Source of the DNA: JBOGZI01 sp050697275
GTDB taxonomy: Bacteria; Actinomycetota; Thermoleophilia; Solirubrobacterales; 70-9
DNA length: 10,362 nucleotides
Direction of reading: 5' to 3'
Assembly (NCBI GenBank): GCA_050697275.1
Contig: JBOGZI010000293.1
Location: 1 to 10,362, forward strand
Shown here: positions 1 through 6,824 of the stretch, piece by piece
How positions within the stretch are numbered: position 1 is the stretch's first letter
Layout: each line of letters begins with the position of its first letter
The notes under the pieces: model-generated
The model's input: the letters and a program-made list of their open reading frames with translations, nothing else
What the model was told of the DNA's origin: nothing
The model's database searches: none
Program-made: the position numbers and the translations under genes

Positions 1-54
1 CGTCTAGACAGAGCCCGAGGACTTGAGAGAAAGGAAAAGGAGAAGCGGAAACCG

Positions 55-1431
55 ATGGCAACTGTGACCAAGACAAACACGACGGACCCGAAGGACATCC
101 TCAGCCGGGTCGAGGAAGAGGGGATCGAGTTCATCCGATTCTGGTTCACCGACATCGAGGGGACGCTGAAGTCCTTCGCGGTCGGAAAGGAGGAGCTCGA
201 GGGCGCACTCGAGGATGGCATGGGGTTCGACGGCTCGTCGATCACCGGCTTCAACGCGATCGAGGAGTCGGACATGATCGCGATGCCCGACCCCGACACC
301 TACGCGGTGCTGCCGTGGCGCGATGACGGCGGCGAGGGCAAGGGCAACGTGGCGCGGATGTTCTGCGACGTTCTGGTGCCCGGCGGCGAGCCCTACGAGG
401 GCGACCCGCGCTTCATCATGCGCAAGGCGCTGGCTCGCGCCGAGGACATGGGCTTCGACACCTACAACCTCGGCCCCGAGCTCGAGTTCTTCTACTTCGC
501 GAGCGACGAGGTGGGAGAGGACGGCAAGCCCGTCATCCTCGACAAGGGCGGCTACTTCGACCTGACCACCCTGGACGCGGGCTCCGACCTGCGCCGGGAC
601 ACGGTCAACGCCCTGAAGGCGCTGGGGATCCCGGTCGAGTACACGCACCACGAGGTCGGGCCCTCGCAGCACGAGATCGACATGCGCTACGCCGAGGGGC
701 TGCGGATGTCGGACAACGCGATGAGCTACCGGATCGTGGTGAAGGAGATCGCGGCCCTGCACGGCGTCTACGCGACGTTCATGCCGAAGCCGTTGTTCGG
801 CGAGAACGGCTCGGGGATGCACGTCCACCAGTCGCTGTTCAAGGGCGGCAAGAACGCGTTCTTCGACGCGGACGACGAGTACCACCTCTCCTCGGACGGC
901 AAGGCGTTCATCGCCGGTCAGCTCAAGCACGCGTGCGAGATCACGGCCCTGTTCGCCCAGAACGTGAACAGCTACAAGCGGCTCGTGCTGGGCTACGAGG
1001 CGCCGGTTTACTGCGCGTGGTCGCGGCGCAATCGCTCGGCGCTGGTCCGGGTCCCGGTCTACCACCCGGGCAAGGAGCAGGCGACCCGGGCCGAGCTGCG
1101 CTGCCCGGATCCGTCGTGCAATCCCTACCTGACCTTCGCGGCCATGCTGCACGCCGGCCTCGAGGGGATCGAGAAGGGATACGAGCTGCCGGAGCCGATG
1201 GAGAGGAATCTCTACGACCTCACCCCCGAGGAGCGGGCCAAGGCCGGAATCGAACAGCTCCCGGAGACGCTCGGCGAGGCGATCGAGATCCTGGCTGAGT
1301 CCGAGCTCGTCAAGAAGGCGCTCGGAGAGCACATCTTCCCGCGCTACGTCGCGCTGAAGCGCGAGGAGTGGGAGGAGTATCGGGTGCAGCTCAGCAAGTG
1401 GGAGATGGACCGCTACCTTCCGGTGCTCTAG
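55..1431 (+). CDS. glnA: Type I glutamine synthetase
   Basis: Cytoplasmic enzyme that makes glutamine from glutamate, ammonia and ATP. The 458 residues cover the full family length. Visible motifs: FDGSS with catalytic Asp59; the HHEVGPSQHEID metal-binding stretch (about 207-218); the ATP-binding signature KPLFGENGSGMHVHQS (245-260, His256); YKRLVLGYEAP with Arg309 and flap Glu315; NRS at 326-328. Length and the ALGEHIF / EEWEEYR C-terminus resemble the short GSI-alpha/GlnA2 group. Two regulatory positions are mixed. The residue matching the feedback-inhibition Arg62 of Bacillus GS is Ala68 (GFNAIEESD), while NLYDLTPEE keeps Tyr387 at the position adenylylated in GSI-beta enzymes. The ATG at 55 follows AAGGAG at 37-42, a rather long 12-nt spacing. 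The gene is monocistronic as far as visible, ending at a strong hairpin. Its promoter lies outside the window. Identity is very secure; the paralogue class is less so. Confidence 0.97.
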   Translation: MATVTKTNTTDPKDILSRVEEEGIEFIRFWFTDIEGTLKSFAVGKEELEGALEDGMGFDGSSITGFNAIEESDMIAMPDPDTYAVLPWRDDGGEGKGNVARMFCDVLVPGGEPYEGDPRFIMRKALARAEDMGFDTYNLGPELEFFYFASDEVGEDGKPVILDKGGYFDLTTLDAGSDLRRDTVNALKALGIPVEYTHHEVGPSQHEIDMRYAEGLRMSDNAMSYRIVVKEIAALHGVYATFMPKPLFGENGSGMHVHQSLFKGGKNAFFDADDEYHLSSDGKAFIAGQLKHACEITALFAQNVNSYKRLVLGYEAPVYCAWSRRNRSALVRVPVYHPGKEQATRAELRCPDPSCNPYLTFAAMLHAGLEGIEKGYELPEPMERNLYDLTPEERAKAGIEQLPETLGEAIEILAESELVKKALGEHIFPRYVALKREEWEEYRVQLSKWEMDRYLPVL

Positions 1432-1458
1432 CCAGGAACCGTCTGGACGAGCCGAGGC

Positions 1459-1490
1459 CCGGGCCGGCGGCGATCGCGCCGCCGGCCCGG
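1459..1490 (+). terminator. Strong GC hairpin after glnA, probable terminator
   Basis: A perfect 14-bp stem (1459-1472 pairing with 1477-1490) closes a 4-nt ATCG loop, 28 bases after the glnA stop codon. All stem pairs are G-C. No T-run follows, so it is not a textbook intrinsic terminator, but U-less hairpins of this strength at gene ends have been proposed as terminators in actinobacteria. It could also protect the 3' end of the mRNA. Confidence 0.6.
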
Positions 1491-1579
1491 TGCCCTCGCC
1501 GGTGGCGGGAATCACGCCTTTGTTCGAGCGACCACAACCCACCGCAACTTTCGACGGCTGCCCTGTTGAAGGGTCAGTC

Positions 1580-2782
1580 ATGAGGCGGACCCTCCCCATC
1601 GTGGTCGCCCTGATCGCGCTGCTCGTCTTCTCCTCGAGCGCCTGGGCGATCCGCGCCGGCGGCCACAACAAGCCGACCAAGCGGCTCGAGGCGGCCTTCA
1701 AGGTGATCAGCTCCCACCGCGTGGCCAGCGACGACGGCTGCTATCCGTCGGCCAAGAAGGCCGCGAAGATGGTCCGCAAGCGGGCGAAGCTCCGGGTCGC
1801 GATCACTCGCGGCATCGGCGGCGTCAAGGGGAAGAACCTCGTCAACGTGGTGAAGAAGCGCACCCGCTGCAACCGCCTCGTCCTCGTCCTCGCCTCGCGT
1901 CGGAAGACCTTCGTGCTCGACTCGGTGCGCGGGCCCGTCTACGTGAAGGGGACCGCCGGGAAGCTCAGCGAGGAATCGCGGCGCGGCGGGCGGGGCCGCC
2001 TGAGGGCGTTGACCACGGTCGGCCGCAACTACGGGCTGAGCAGGTTCGACCAGTTCGAGCGGCTCGAGGTCAAGTGCCCGAAGGGCAGGTTCCCGCTCGG
2101 TGGCGGGATGGTCAGCACCCCGCCGCTCGGCCCCGACGGTGAGGGCGTCTATCCGCACTCCTATGAGCGGCTCGGCGTGCAGCGAGGCTTCCACATCACG
2201 GCGGTGGTGATCGACCCGAGCTCGGGGAGCACCACCCCGCGCCGGACCACCATCCAGGTGGTCTGCGGGCGAGGGCTGGTGCCGATCCGCTCCCCGCACA
2301 AGACGGTTTTCGTTCCCAAGACCCAGACCCGCAGCGCGACCGCCCGCTGCCCCCGCGGCACCAACCTCTTCTCGGGTGGCTTCCAGCGGACCAACTTCAC
2401 CACGCCGTTCATCACCCCCGGCGGCAACTACATCACCGAGTCGCGGGCGATCGGCACCAAGGCGTGGACGGTGACCGCAACCGCCTTCGGCCACGACGGC
2501 GGCGAGCTGACCGCGATCGCGCTCTGCGCCCGGGACCGGAGCCTGCCGATCACCGAGGTGTCGGCCACGACGCCGATCCTGAGCGGCATGCCCGCGACCG
2601 CGACCACGCCGCCCTGCCCGGCGGGCCGCAGGCTGACCTTCGGGGGCTTCAGCTTCAACGGCTCGAAGAACGCGTTCTTCGCCGAGGGCTACTTCACCGC
2701 CGAGGGCACCTGGGCCGCCCAGGGCTACGGGTATTTCGGGCCCGCCCAGCTCACCGCCTACGGCTACTGCCTGCGGGCCTAG
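1580..2782 (+). CDS. Secreted protein with three Cys-Pro-x-Gly repeat modules, function unknown
   Basis: A 400-residue exported protein. The N-terminus MRRTLPIVVALIALLVF then SSSAWA is a typical Sec signal peptide with likely cleavage after Ala23. The ATG at 1580 was chosen because the signal peptide begins there and AAGGG (1569-1573) sits 6 nt upstream. A GTG at 1490 in the same frame would add 30 residues and start inside the preceding hairpin. Residues about 50-135 form a basic N-terminal region with a possible Cys54/Cys97 pair. From Cys166 onward there are three modules of about 50-65 residues. Each opens with C-P-[KRA]-G followed 5 residues later by a Gly-Gly motif, and closes with a second Cys (166/229, 257/316, 346/397), suggesting one disulfide per module. 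Such modules recur in secreted actinobacterial proteins of unknown role. There is no catalytic motif; cell-surface binding or structural use is a guess. The gene stands alone, convergent with the downstream operon. Confidence 0.85.
   Translation: MRRTLPIVVALIALLVFSSSAWAIRAGGHNKPTKRLEAAFKVISSHRVASDDGCYPSAKKAAKMVRKRAKLRVAITRGIGGVKGKNLVNVVKKRTRCNRLVLVLASRRKTFVLDSVRGPVYVKGTAGKLSEESRRGGRGRLRALTTVGRNYGLSRFDQFERLEVKCPKGRFPLGGGMVSTPPLGPDGEGVYPHSYERLGVQRGFHITAVVIDPSSGSTTPRRTTIQVVCGRGLVPIRSPHKTVFVPKTQTRSATARCPRGTNLFSGGFQRTNFTTPFITPGGNYITESRAIGTKAWTVTATAFGHDGGELTAIALCARDRSLPITEVSATTPILSGMPATATTPPCPAGRRLTFGGFSFNGSKNAFFAEGYFTAEGTWAAQGYGYFGPAQLTAYGYCLRA
2075..2770 (+). repeat. Three tandem protein-level modules (CPxG ... 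C)
   Basis: Coding repeats inside the secreted protein. Units run 2075-2266, 2348-2527 and 2615-2770, measured from first to last cysteine codon. Each starts CPKG, CPRG or CPAG, has a Gly-Gly pair soon after (PLGGG, FSGGF, TFGGF), a middle beta-rich stretch (HITAVVID, WTVTATAFG, WAAQGYGYFG) and ends in a hydrophobic strand with Cys (VVC, ALC, GYC). DNA identity between units is low, so the duplication is old. Confidence 0.75.
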
Positions 2783-2793
2783 CGGTTCCCCCT

Positions 2794-2828
2794 TCCTCGC
2801 TTAGAGGTGTCGATGCTTTGCGCGAGGA
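2794..2828 (+). terminator. Weak hairpin after the secreted-protein gene
   Basis: TCCTCGC (2794-2800) can pair with GCGAGGA (2822-2828), a 7-bp stem with a 21-nt loop, starting 11 nt after the stop codon at 2780-2782. There is no T-run and the loop is large. It may be a weak terminator or chance pairing. Confidence 0.2.
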
Positions 2829-2834
2829 GCGGTA

Positions 2835-2961
2835 GGGGGTGGGTCTGAGTAACAGGGGTTTTCGGAAAACGGCTTGCGCCTGGTGCAAGTGCTTGCGTCA
2901 TGTGCAAGGAGTTTTCGTGTGGCGGAAGCGGGTTTTCCGAAAACCACAGGTCTCAACCCCC
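2835..2961. repeat. Complex inverted-repeat element between convergent genes
   Basis: The outer arms are GGTTTTCGGAAAAC (2857-2870) and its exact reverse complement GTTTTCCGAAAACC (2932-2945). Each arm is also nearly palindromic (GTTTTC-x-GAAAAC, 13 nt). The pairing extends outward: TGAG (2846-2849) with CTCA (2952-2955), and GGGGGT (2835-2840) with ACCCCC (2956-2961). Inside lie two direct-repeat hairpins and a loose GTTTTCG half-copy at 2911-2917. The element lies between the stop codons of two convergent genes, and the AT-rich palindromes stand out from the GC-rich surroundings. Possible roles are a bidirectional terminator, a paired operator, a structured RNA, or a small non-autonomous mobile or REP-like element. 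The structure is seen directly; the role is unknown. Confidence 0.65.
2873..2908. repeat. Two direct 17-bp repeats, each an inverted repeat
   Basis: CTTGCGCCTGGTGCAAG (2873-2889) and CTTGCGTCATGTGCAAG (2892-2908) match at 13 of 17 positions, with a 19-bp period. Each has 5-bp arms CTTGC/GCAAG around a 7-nt centre, so each could be a dimeric-protein operator or, as RNA, a 5-bp stem with a 7-nt loop. The loops lack tRNA anticodon or T-loop consensus. They occupy the centre of the larger dyad at 2835-2961. Confidence 0.65.
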
Positions 2962-3038
2962 CTTGTAGAGGACGGCTCGGCGGAGCTGCTTCCCATGCGA
3001 AGGCTGCTCGCCGCCGCGATCTGATGGCGAAGCCGGGG

Positions 3039-4328
3039 CTATTTCCTGGCCGGGTCGAGCCGGTAGACCGCGCCGGGGGTGGGCCGGCCGTTACGGACCG
3101 GGCCGAACTGCTGGAGCAGGTAGATGCGGCCCGCGTTGTCCTCGCCGAACGAGCTCAGGGATGGGACCTTGAACTTGAAGCTCCGGCGCTTGCCGGCCTG
3201 CTTTCGGGGAGGGCGATCCAGCCGGGGCCGGAAGGCGAACAGCTTGCCGGTGCAGTAGTCGCCGTAGATGTAGCGTCCGACGACCTCGCGGCCGCGAATC
3301 CGCGAGAGGCGTGGGTCGCGGATCACGTGGCCACCGGTGATCGCGCAAGCGGGCCCGTGCTTGTAGGCCAGCACGGGCAGGACGGTCCTTCCCTTCGGCA
3401 CGCTCGCGCTCAGCGGCGCGAAGCCCTCGTACGCCCTCCAGCCGAAGTTCGCCCCCCTCGCCTTGTTGGCGGGCAGGTAGTTGACCTCCTCGTAGCGTTC
3501 CTCGCCGACGTCGCCGATCGTGATCGCGCCGGTGCCCCGGTCGAAGGAGAAGCGCCAGGGGTTTCGGAGGCCGTAGGCGAAGATCTCGTCCCGCCCGGGC
3601 CGGCCGACCAGGGGGTTGTCGGGCGGGATCGTGTACGCGGTCGGCTTCCGCCTGCCACGCCTTCCCTTCCTGCGGCGCTGCGCCGGCGCGGTCTCAGCGC
3701 CGGGGGCGGGGCGCGGGTCGATCCGGAGGAGCTTGCCGAGCAGCACCTGCTTGTCCTGGCCCACGTCGCGGGGGGCGTCGCCATCCCCCGATCCGATGTA
3801 GAGATGGCCGTCCGGCCCGAACAGCAGCAGCCCCCCGTGGTGCTTGGTGGAGGGTTGGGTGATGCGCATCACCAGGCGGCCGCTGGCGGGATCGGCGCGC
3901 TCGGGGTTCGCCGAGTCGCGGCTGTATTCGACCACCCGGAGGTCGTCGCGCGCGCCGGTGAAGGCGACGTAGAGGAACCCGCTGTCGGCGTAGTCGGGGG
4001 CGAAGGCGAGGGAGAGCATCCCCTGCTCGCCGCCCTTGCCGGTGTCCTTCACCTGGCCGCGAATGTCGAGGAAGGGCTCTGCGGCGGCGCCGCCGTCGGT
4101 GAGCTTGCGGATCGTGCCGGGCTTCTCGACCACGAACAGGTCGGCACCCCCGCCGGGCGGCTGGGTCAGGTGAACCGGTTGGTTGAAGCGGCCGAGCCGC
4201 TCCAGCGTCAGGTGCTTCAAGCCGGGGCGCTCGTCGCTGTTGATCGCGACCCCCGTGATCGCGACGAAGACCGCGACGAAGGCGGCGATGGCGGTCTCGG
4301 TCTGGCGGCGGTTGAGGAACCTCTTCAT
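3039..4328 (-). CDS. Glucose/sorbosone dehydrogenase-family beta-propeller, membrane-anchored (fourth of four)
   Basis: A 429-residue member of the soluble glucose/sorbosone dehydrogenase (GSDH, often labelled PQQ-dependent) family. The N-terminus has basic residues then a hydrophobic run (about 12-29), so it is an uncleaved anchor or a signal peptide. Family landmarks in order: GEQGMLSLAFAPDY (100-113), KHHGGLLLFGPDG with likely catalytic His163, GSGDGD with Asp182, AYGLRNPWRFSFD with Arg255-Asn256, GANFGW (292-297), and the CAITGG...YGDYC pair Cys328/Cys359. The Asn after the His in the sister proteins is His164 here. A lysine/arginine-rich insert occupies 218-228, and a second basic stretch lies at about 372-388. 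The gene is last in the set, 87 bp after its neighbour, so it may also have its own promoter. The start ATG has no clear Shine-Dalgarno. Substrate and cofactor are unknown. Confidence 0.88.
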   Translation of the reverse strand: MKRFLNRRQTETAIAAFVAVFVAITGVAINSDERPGLKHLTLERLGRFNQPVHLTQPPGGGADLFVVEKPGTIRKLTDGGAAAEPFLDIRGQVKDTGKGGEQGMLSLAFAPDYADSGFLYVAFTGARDDLRVVEYSRDSANPERADPASGRLVMRITQPSTKHHGGLLLFGPDGHLYIGSGDGDAPRDVGQDKQVLLGKLLRIDPRPAPGAETAPAQRRRKGRRGRRKPTAYTIPPDNPLVGRPGRDEIFAYGLRNPWRFSFDRGTGAITIGDVGEERYEEVNYLPANKARGANFGWRAYEGFAPLSASVPKGRTVLPVLAYKHGPACAITGGHVIRDPRLSRIRGREVVGRYIYGDYCTGKLFAFRPRLDRPPRKQAGKRRSFKFKVPSLSSFGEDNAGRIYLLQQFGPVRNGRPTPGAVYRLDPARK

Positions 4329-4415
4329 CTCGGGGCGGGTGGGCTTCGAGCGAGCGCGGGAGGTTATTCAGATCGGCGGCTCAGCCGAGGGCGCGACCAC
4401 TTCCGGGGAAGCTGC

Positions 4416-5558
4416 TCAGCGGCGGCGGGCAAGGCGGAAGACGGGGCCGTTCAGCGAGGTCGCGTAGATCTTCCCGTTGGCCTCGCCGAAGGAGCTCAGC
4501 ATCGGCACCCTGAGTCCCGTGCCGCGGTCCTTCCGGGCGCCACCGAGCCCGGGAATCAGGGAGCGGATCTTGCCGATGCAGAAGTCGCCGTAGACGTAGC
4601 GGCGGAACAGCCCCTTCAGCTTCCGCTCGGGCACCACGTAGCCGCCGATCAGGGCGCAAGCGTTGCCGTTCAGCGGGTACACCTTGATCGGCCGGTCATG
4701 CCGGCCGGGCCCGGGGGAGTGGGCCCCGCCGAATGGGGCGAAGCCCTCGAAGTCGTTCCAGCCGAAATTCGCCCCGTTGGCGGCGGCCAGGGTCTCGTAG
4801 TCGACCTCCTCGAAGCGGTCCTGGCCGACGTCGCCGATCACGATCCGCGGCTCGCCGGGGCTCGAGACGAAGTCGAAGGAGAAGCGGAAGGGATTGCGCA
4901 GCCCCAGCGAGTAGACCTCGGGACGGCCGCCGCCATTCGCGAACGGGTTGCCGGGAGGGCTCGTGTAGGGCTGCCCGCCCTGGGCCCGGGGGTCGATCCG
5001 GAGGAGCTTGCCGAGCAGCGAGTTGGGATTCTGGGCGTTGTCGGGCCGGTCGCCGGCCCCGCCGCCGTCCCCGGTCCCGGCATAGAGCAGCCCATCCGGT
5101 CCGAACTGGAGCTGGCCGCCGTTGTGGTTCGGCTGGCCCGGGTGGGGGAGGAGCAGCACCTGGCGCTGGCTGGAGTGGTCGGCGCGGAGCCCGTTCGCAC
5201 GAAACTCGTCGATCTCGTTGTCGCCGCCGTTGTTGGTGAAGTAGACGTAGAGCAGGCCGGAGCTGGCGAAGTCGGGGGCGAAGGCGACCGAGAGCAGGCC
5301 CTGCTCCCCGCCGGAGGTCACCTGCCCGCGGATGTTGAGGAAGACGCGCCGCTTCTTGCCCCGCACCAGCACGATCCGCCCTCCCCGCTCGACCACGAAG
5401 ATCCCTCTGACGCCGGGAGCGGCGGCCACGTAGACCGGCTGGCGGAACTTGCCGACCCTGATCAGCTTCACCTTGCCGCCGCGCTTCTTGGCGGCCTCGG
5501 CGGCCGCGGGCGACAGCGCCAGGGTGAGCAGGGCGGTGAGCGCGAGCAGCCGCCGCAT
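4416..5558 (-). CDS. Glucose/sorbosone dehydrogenase-family beta-propeller, secreted (third of four)
   Basis: At 380 residues, the most compact of the four paralogues. A Sec signal peptide (basic MRR, hydrophobic 4-16, AEA cleavage near residue 22) indicates export. Landmarks: GEQGLLSVAFAPDF (84-97), NHNGGQLQFGPDG with His145, GTGDGG with Asp164, EVYSLGLRNPFRFSFD with Arg221-Asn222, GANFGW (262-267), and CALIGG...YGDFC with Cys301/Cys327, which probably form a disulfide. The start codon overlaps the previous stop by one base (TGATG on the minus strand, 5556-5560), so translation is very likely coupled to the upstream gene. It lacks the basic insert present in two sisters. It shares the EVYSLGLRNPFRFSFD segment with the gene just upstream, suggesting these two are the closest pair. 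The fold is secure; oxidation of a sugar or aldehyde is family inference. Confidence 0.9.
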   Translation of the reverse strand: MRRLLALTALLTLALSPAAAEAAKKRGGKVKLIRVGKFRQPVYVAAAPGVRGIFVVERGGRIVLVRGKKRRVFLNIRGQVTSGGEQGLLSVAFAPDFASSGLLYVYFTNNGGDNEIDEFRANGLRADHSSQRQVLLLPHPGQPNHNGGQLQFGPDGLLYAGTGDGGGAGDRPDNAQNPNSLLGKLLRIDPRAQGGQPYTSPPGNPFANGGGRPEVYSLGLRNPFRFSFDFVSSPGEPRIVIGDVGQDRFEEVDYETLAAANGANFGWNDFEGFAPFGGAHSPGPGRHDRPIKVYPLNGNACALIGGYVVPERKLKGLFRRYVYGDFCIGKIRSLIPGLGGARKDRGTGLRVPMLSSFGEANGKIYATSLNGPVFRLARRR

Positions 5559-6778
5559 CAGGGATCGAGCCTGTAGACGGCCCCGCTCAGCGAGGTGACG
5601 AAGATGACGCCGTTGCGGCCCTCGCCGAAGGAGGTGAGCAGGGGGACGGCGGGGAGGCCGAGCGGCGCGTCCCCTGCCGCGCCGCCGACCGAGGGAATCA
5701 GGCTGCGGATCTCGCCCGCACAGAAGTCCGCGTAGAGATAGCGGCCAAGCAGGGACGCGAGCCGCCGGTCTCGCACGACGTAGCCGCCGGTGACCGCGCA
5801 GGTCCCGTTGACCCGGGTCGGGTAGTCGAGGATCGGCGGCACCGCTCCGGGCGCCGACACACTCGGGTTCTCGAGGAGGGTGCCCTCGAAGCGGGGCCAG
5901 CCGAAGTTGACGCCGGCTGCCCCGCCGCGGCCGCGGTAGTTGATCTCCTCCCTGGTGGAGGCGCCGACGTCGCCGATCGCGATCGCGCCGGTCGCCCGGT
6001 CGAAGGAGAAGCGGAAGGGGTTGCGCAGGCCGAGCGAGTAGACCTCGGGACGACCGCCGCCGCCGACGAACGGGTTCCCCCTCGGGATCCCGTAGGGGGC
6101 CGCCGCGCGCTTCGCGGCCCGTTTCCCGCCCTTCTTGCGCTTGCCCTTCCCGCGCTTGCGCGGCGTCTGCTTGAGCGGGTCGATCCGGAGCACCTTGCCG
6201 AGCAGGCTGTTCGGGTCCTGGGCGGCGAGCGGCGTCGAGGCCCCGTCCCCGGGCGCGACGTAGAGCAGCCGGTCGGGCCCGAACTGGATCTGCCCGCCGT
6301 TGTGATTGGTGGCGTCGTCGGGGTGTGGGAAGTGCAGCACCAGCCGGCCCGAGCCGCGCACCGCCCGCAGCCGCGACTTCTTCGAGCGCCTGAACTCGTA
6401 GACGGCGTTGTCGCCGCTGCGGTCGGTGAAGTAGACGTAGAAGGCGCGGTTCCGCTCGTAGCGCGGATGGAAGGCGATCGAGAGCAGCCCCTGCTCGGTG
6501 CCCTCGGGCCCCAGGACGAGATCGGTGAGATCGAGGAAGGGCGACGGCCGTGGGACCCCGCCTCGAAGCACGATCACCCGCCCCGGTTTCTCGACCACGA
6601 AGAGCAGCTTGCGGTTCTTCTTGCCGGGCGCATTCTCGATGTGGACCGGCTGGTCGAAGCTGCCGATCTGCGAGAGCTTGGCGGCGCCGGCGCTGCCGGG
6701 GACGAGCCAGAGCAGGCCGGCGGCGAGCGAGGCGGCGAGGATCAGGCGGCGCCGGCAGCGCCTCAGCGGGGCGGTCAT
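5558..6778 (-). CDS. Glucose/sorbosone dehydrogenase-family beta-propeller, secreted, with lysine-rich loop (second of four)
   Basis: 406 residues. The strongly basic start (RRCRRR) plus a hydrophobic run at 12-26 and a small-residue cleavage region (GSAGAA, 28-33) form an export signal; the arginines are only loosely Tat-like. Landmarks: EQGLLSIAFHPRY (95-107), NHNGGQIQFGPD with His159, PGDGA with Asp178 (the sisters have GTGDGG or GSGDGD), EVYSLGLRNPFRFSFD with Arg252-Asn253, GVNFGW (289-294), CAVTGG...YADFC with Cys327/Cys353. Residues 206-224 are a dense Lys/Arg run inserted between the RIDP strand and the YGIPRGNPF motif. The gene starts 42 bp after the preceding stop with no good ribosome site, and a tiny frame ends 4 nt upstream, which may help reinitiation. 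Its stop overlaps the next start. Confidence 0.9.
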   Translation of the reverse strand: MTAPLRRCRRRLILAASLAAGLLWLVPGSAGAAKLSQIGSFDQPVHIENAPGKKNRKLLFVVEKPGRVIVLRGGVPRPSPFLDLTDLVLGPEGTEQGLLSIAFHPRYERNRAFYVYFTDRSGDNAVYEFRRSKKSRLRAVRGSGRLVLHFPHPDDATNHNGGQIQFGPDRLLYVAPGDGASTPLAAQDPNSLLGKVLRIDPLKQTPRKRGKGKRKKGGKRAAKRAAAPYGIPRGNPFVGGGGRPEVYSLGLRNPFRFSFDRATGAIAIGDVGASTREEINYRGRGGAAGVNFGWPRFEGTLLENPSVSAPGAVPPILDYPTRVNGTCAVTGGYVVRDRRLASLLGRYLYADFCAGEIRSLIPSVGGAAGDAPLGLPAVPLLTSFGEGRNGVIFVTSLSGAVYRLDP

Positions 6779-6782
6779 CCGA

Positions 6783-6824
6783 TCAATCCAACACGGCCCG
6801 GCCGCCGGCGATGCGCTCGCTCAT
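6783..6824 (-). CDS. Possible 13-codon coupling leader between two propeller genes
   Basis: An ATG at 6824-6822 overlaps the stop of the upstream propeller gene (ATGA) and opens a 13-codon frame, MSERIAGGRAVLD, ending in TGA at 6785-6783. The next gene's ATG lies 4 nt further on at 6778. The 42-bp gap has no clear Shine-Dalgarno for that ATG, so ribosomes could pass through this frame and reinitiate. The peptide itself probably has no function. A chance ATGA overlap in GC-rich DNA is a serious alternative. Confidence 0.2.
   Translation of the reverse strand: MSERIAGGRAVLD

Noticed and set aside
1490..1579. GTG start at 1490 for the secreted protein
   Set aside because: It would begin on the last base of the glnA hairpin and bury the signal peptide 30 residues inside. 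The ATG at 1580 has both a ribosome site and the signal peptide.
4..1701. 565-codon open frame on the minus strand across glnA
   Set aside because: It is antisense to an unmistakable glutamine synthetase, has an Arg/Leu/Val/Asp-rich composition typical of mirror frames in GC-rich DNA, and shows no family motif.
2873..2908. CRISPR array
   Set aside because: There are only two 17-bp copies separated by 2 bp, with no spacers and no cas genes nearby.
2857..2945. Integron attC site, dif site or tRNA-like gene
   Set aside because: The palindrome ends do not fit the attC GTTRRRY/RYYYAAC cores. There is no 28-bp XerC/XerD dif pattern. The two 5-bp-stem, 7-nt-loop hairpins lack anticodon-loop or TTCRA T-loop consensus and an acceptor stem.
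2839..3024. 61-codon frame beginning GTG through the dyad region
   Set aside because: Its content is dictated by the inverted repeats, there is no ribosome site and no recognisable motif. A real Cys-rich small protein cannot be fully excluded, but nothing supports it.
2874..5576. 900-codon open frame on the plus strand across the dyad and two propeller genes
   Set aside because: It is antisense to two genes with clear conserved motifs, is low in complexity (Ala, Gly, Val, Arg, Glu) and spans a non-coding gap. It is a by-product of codon bias.
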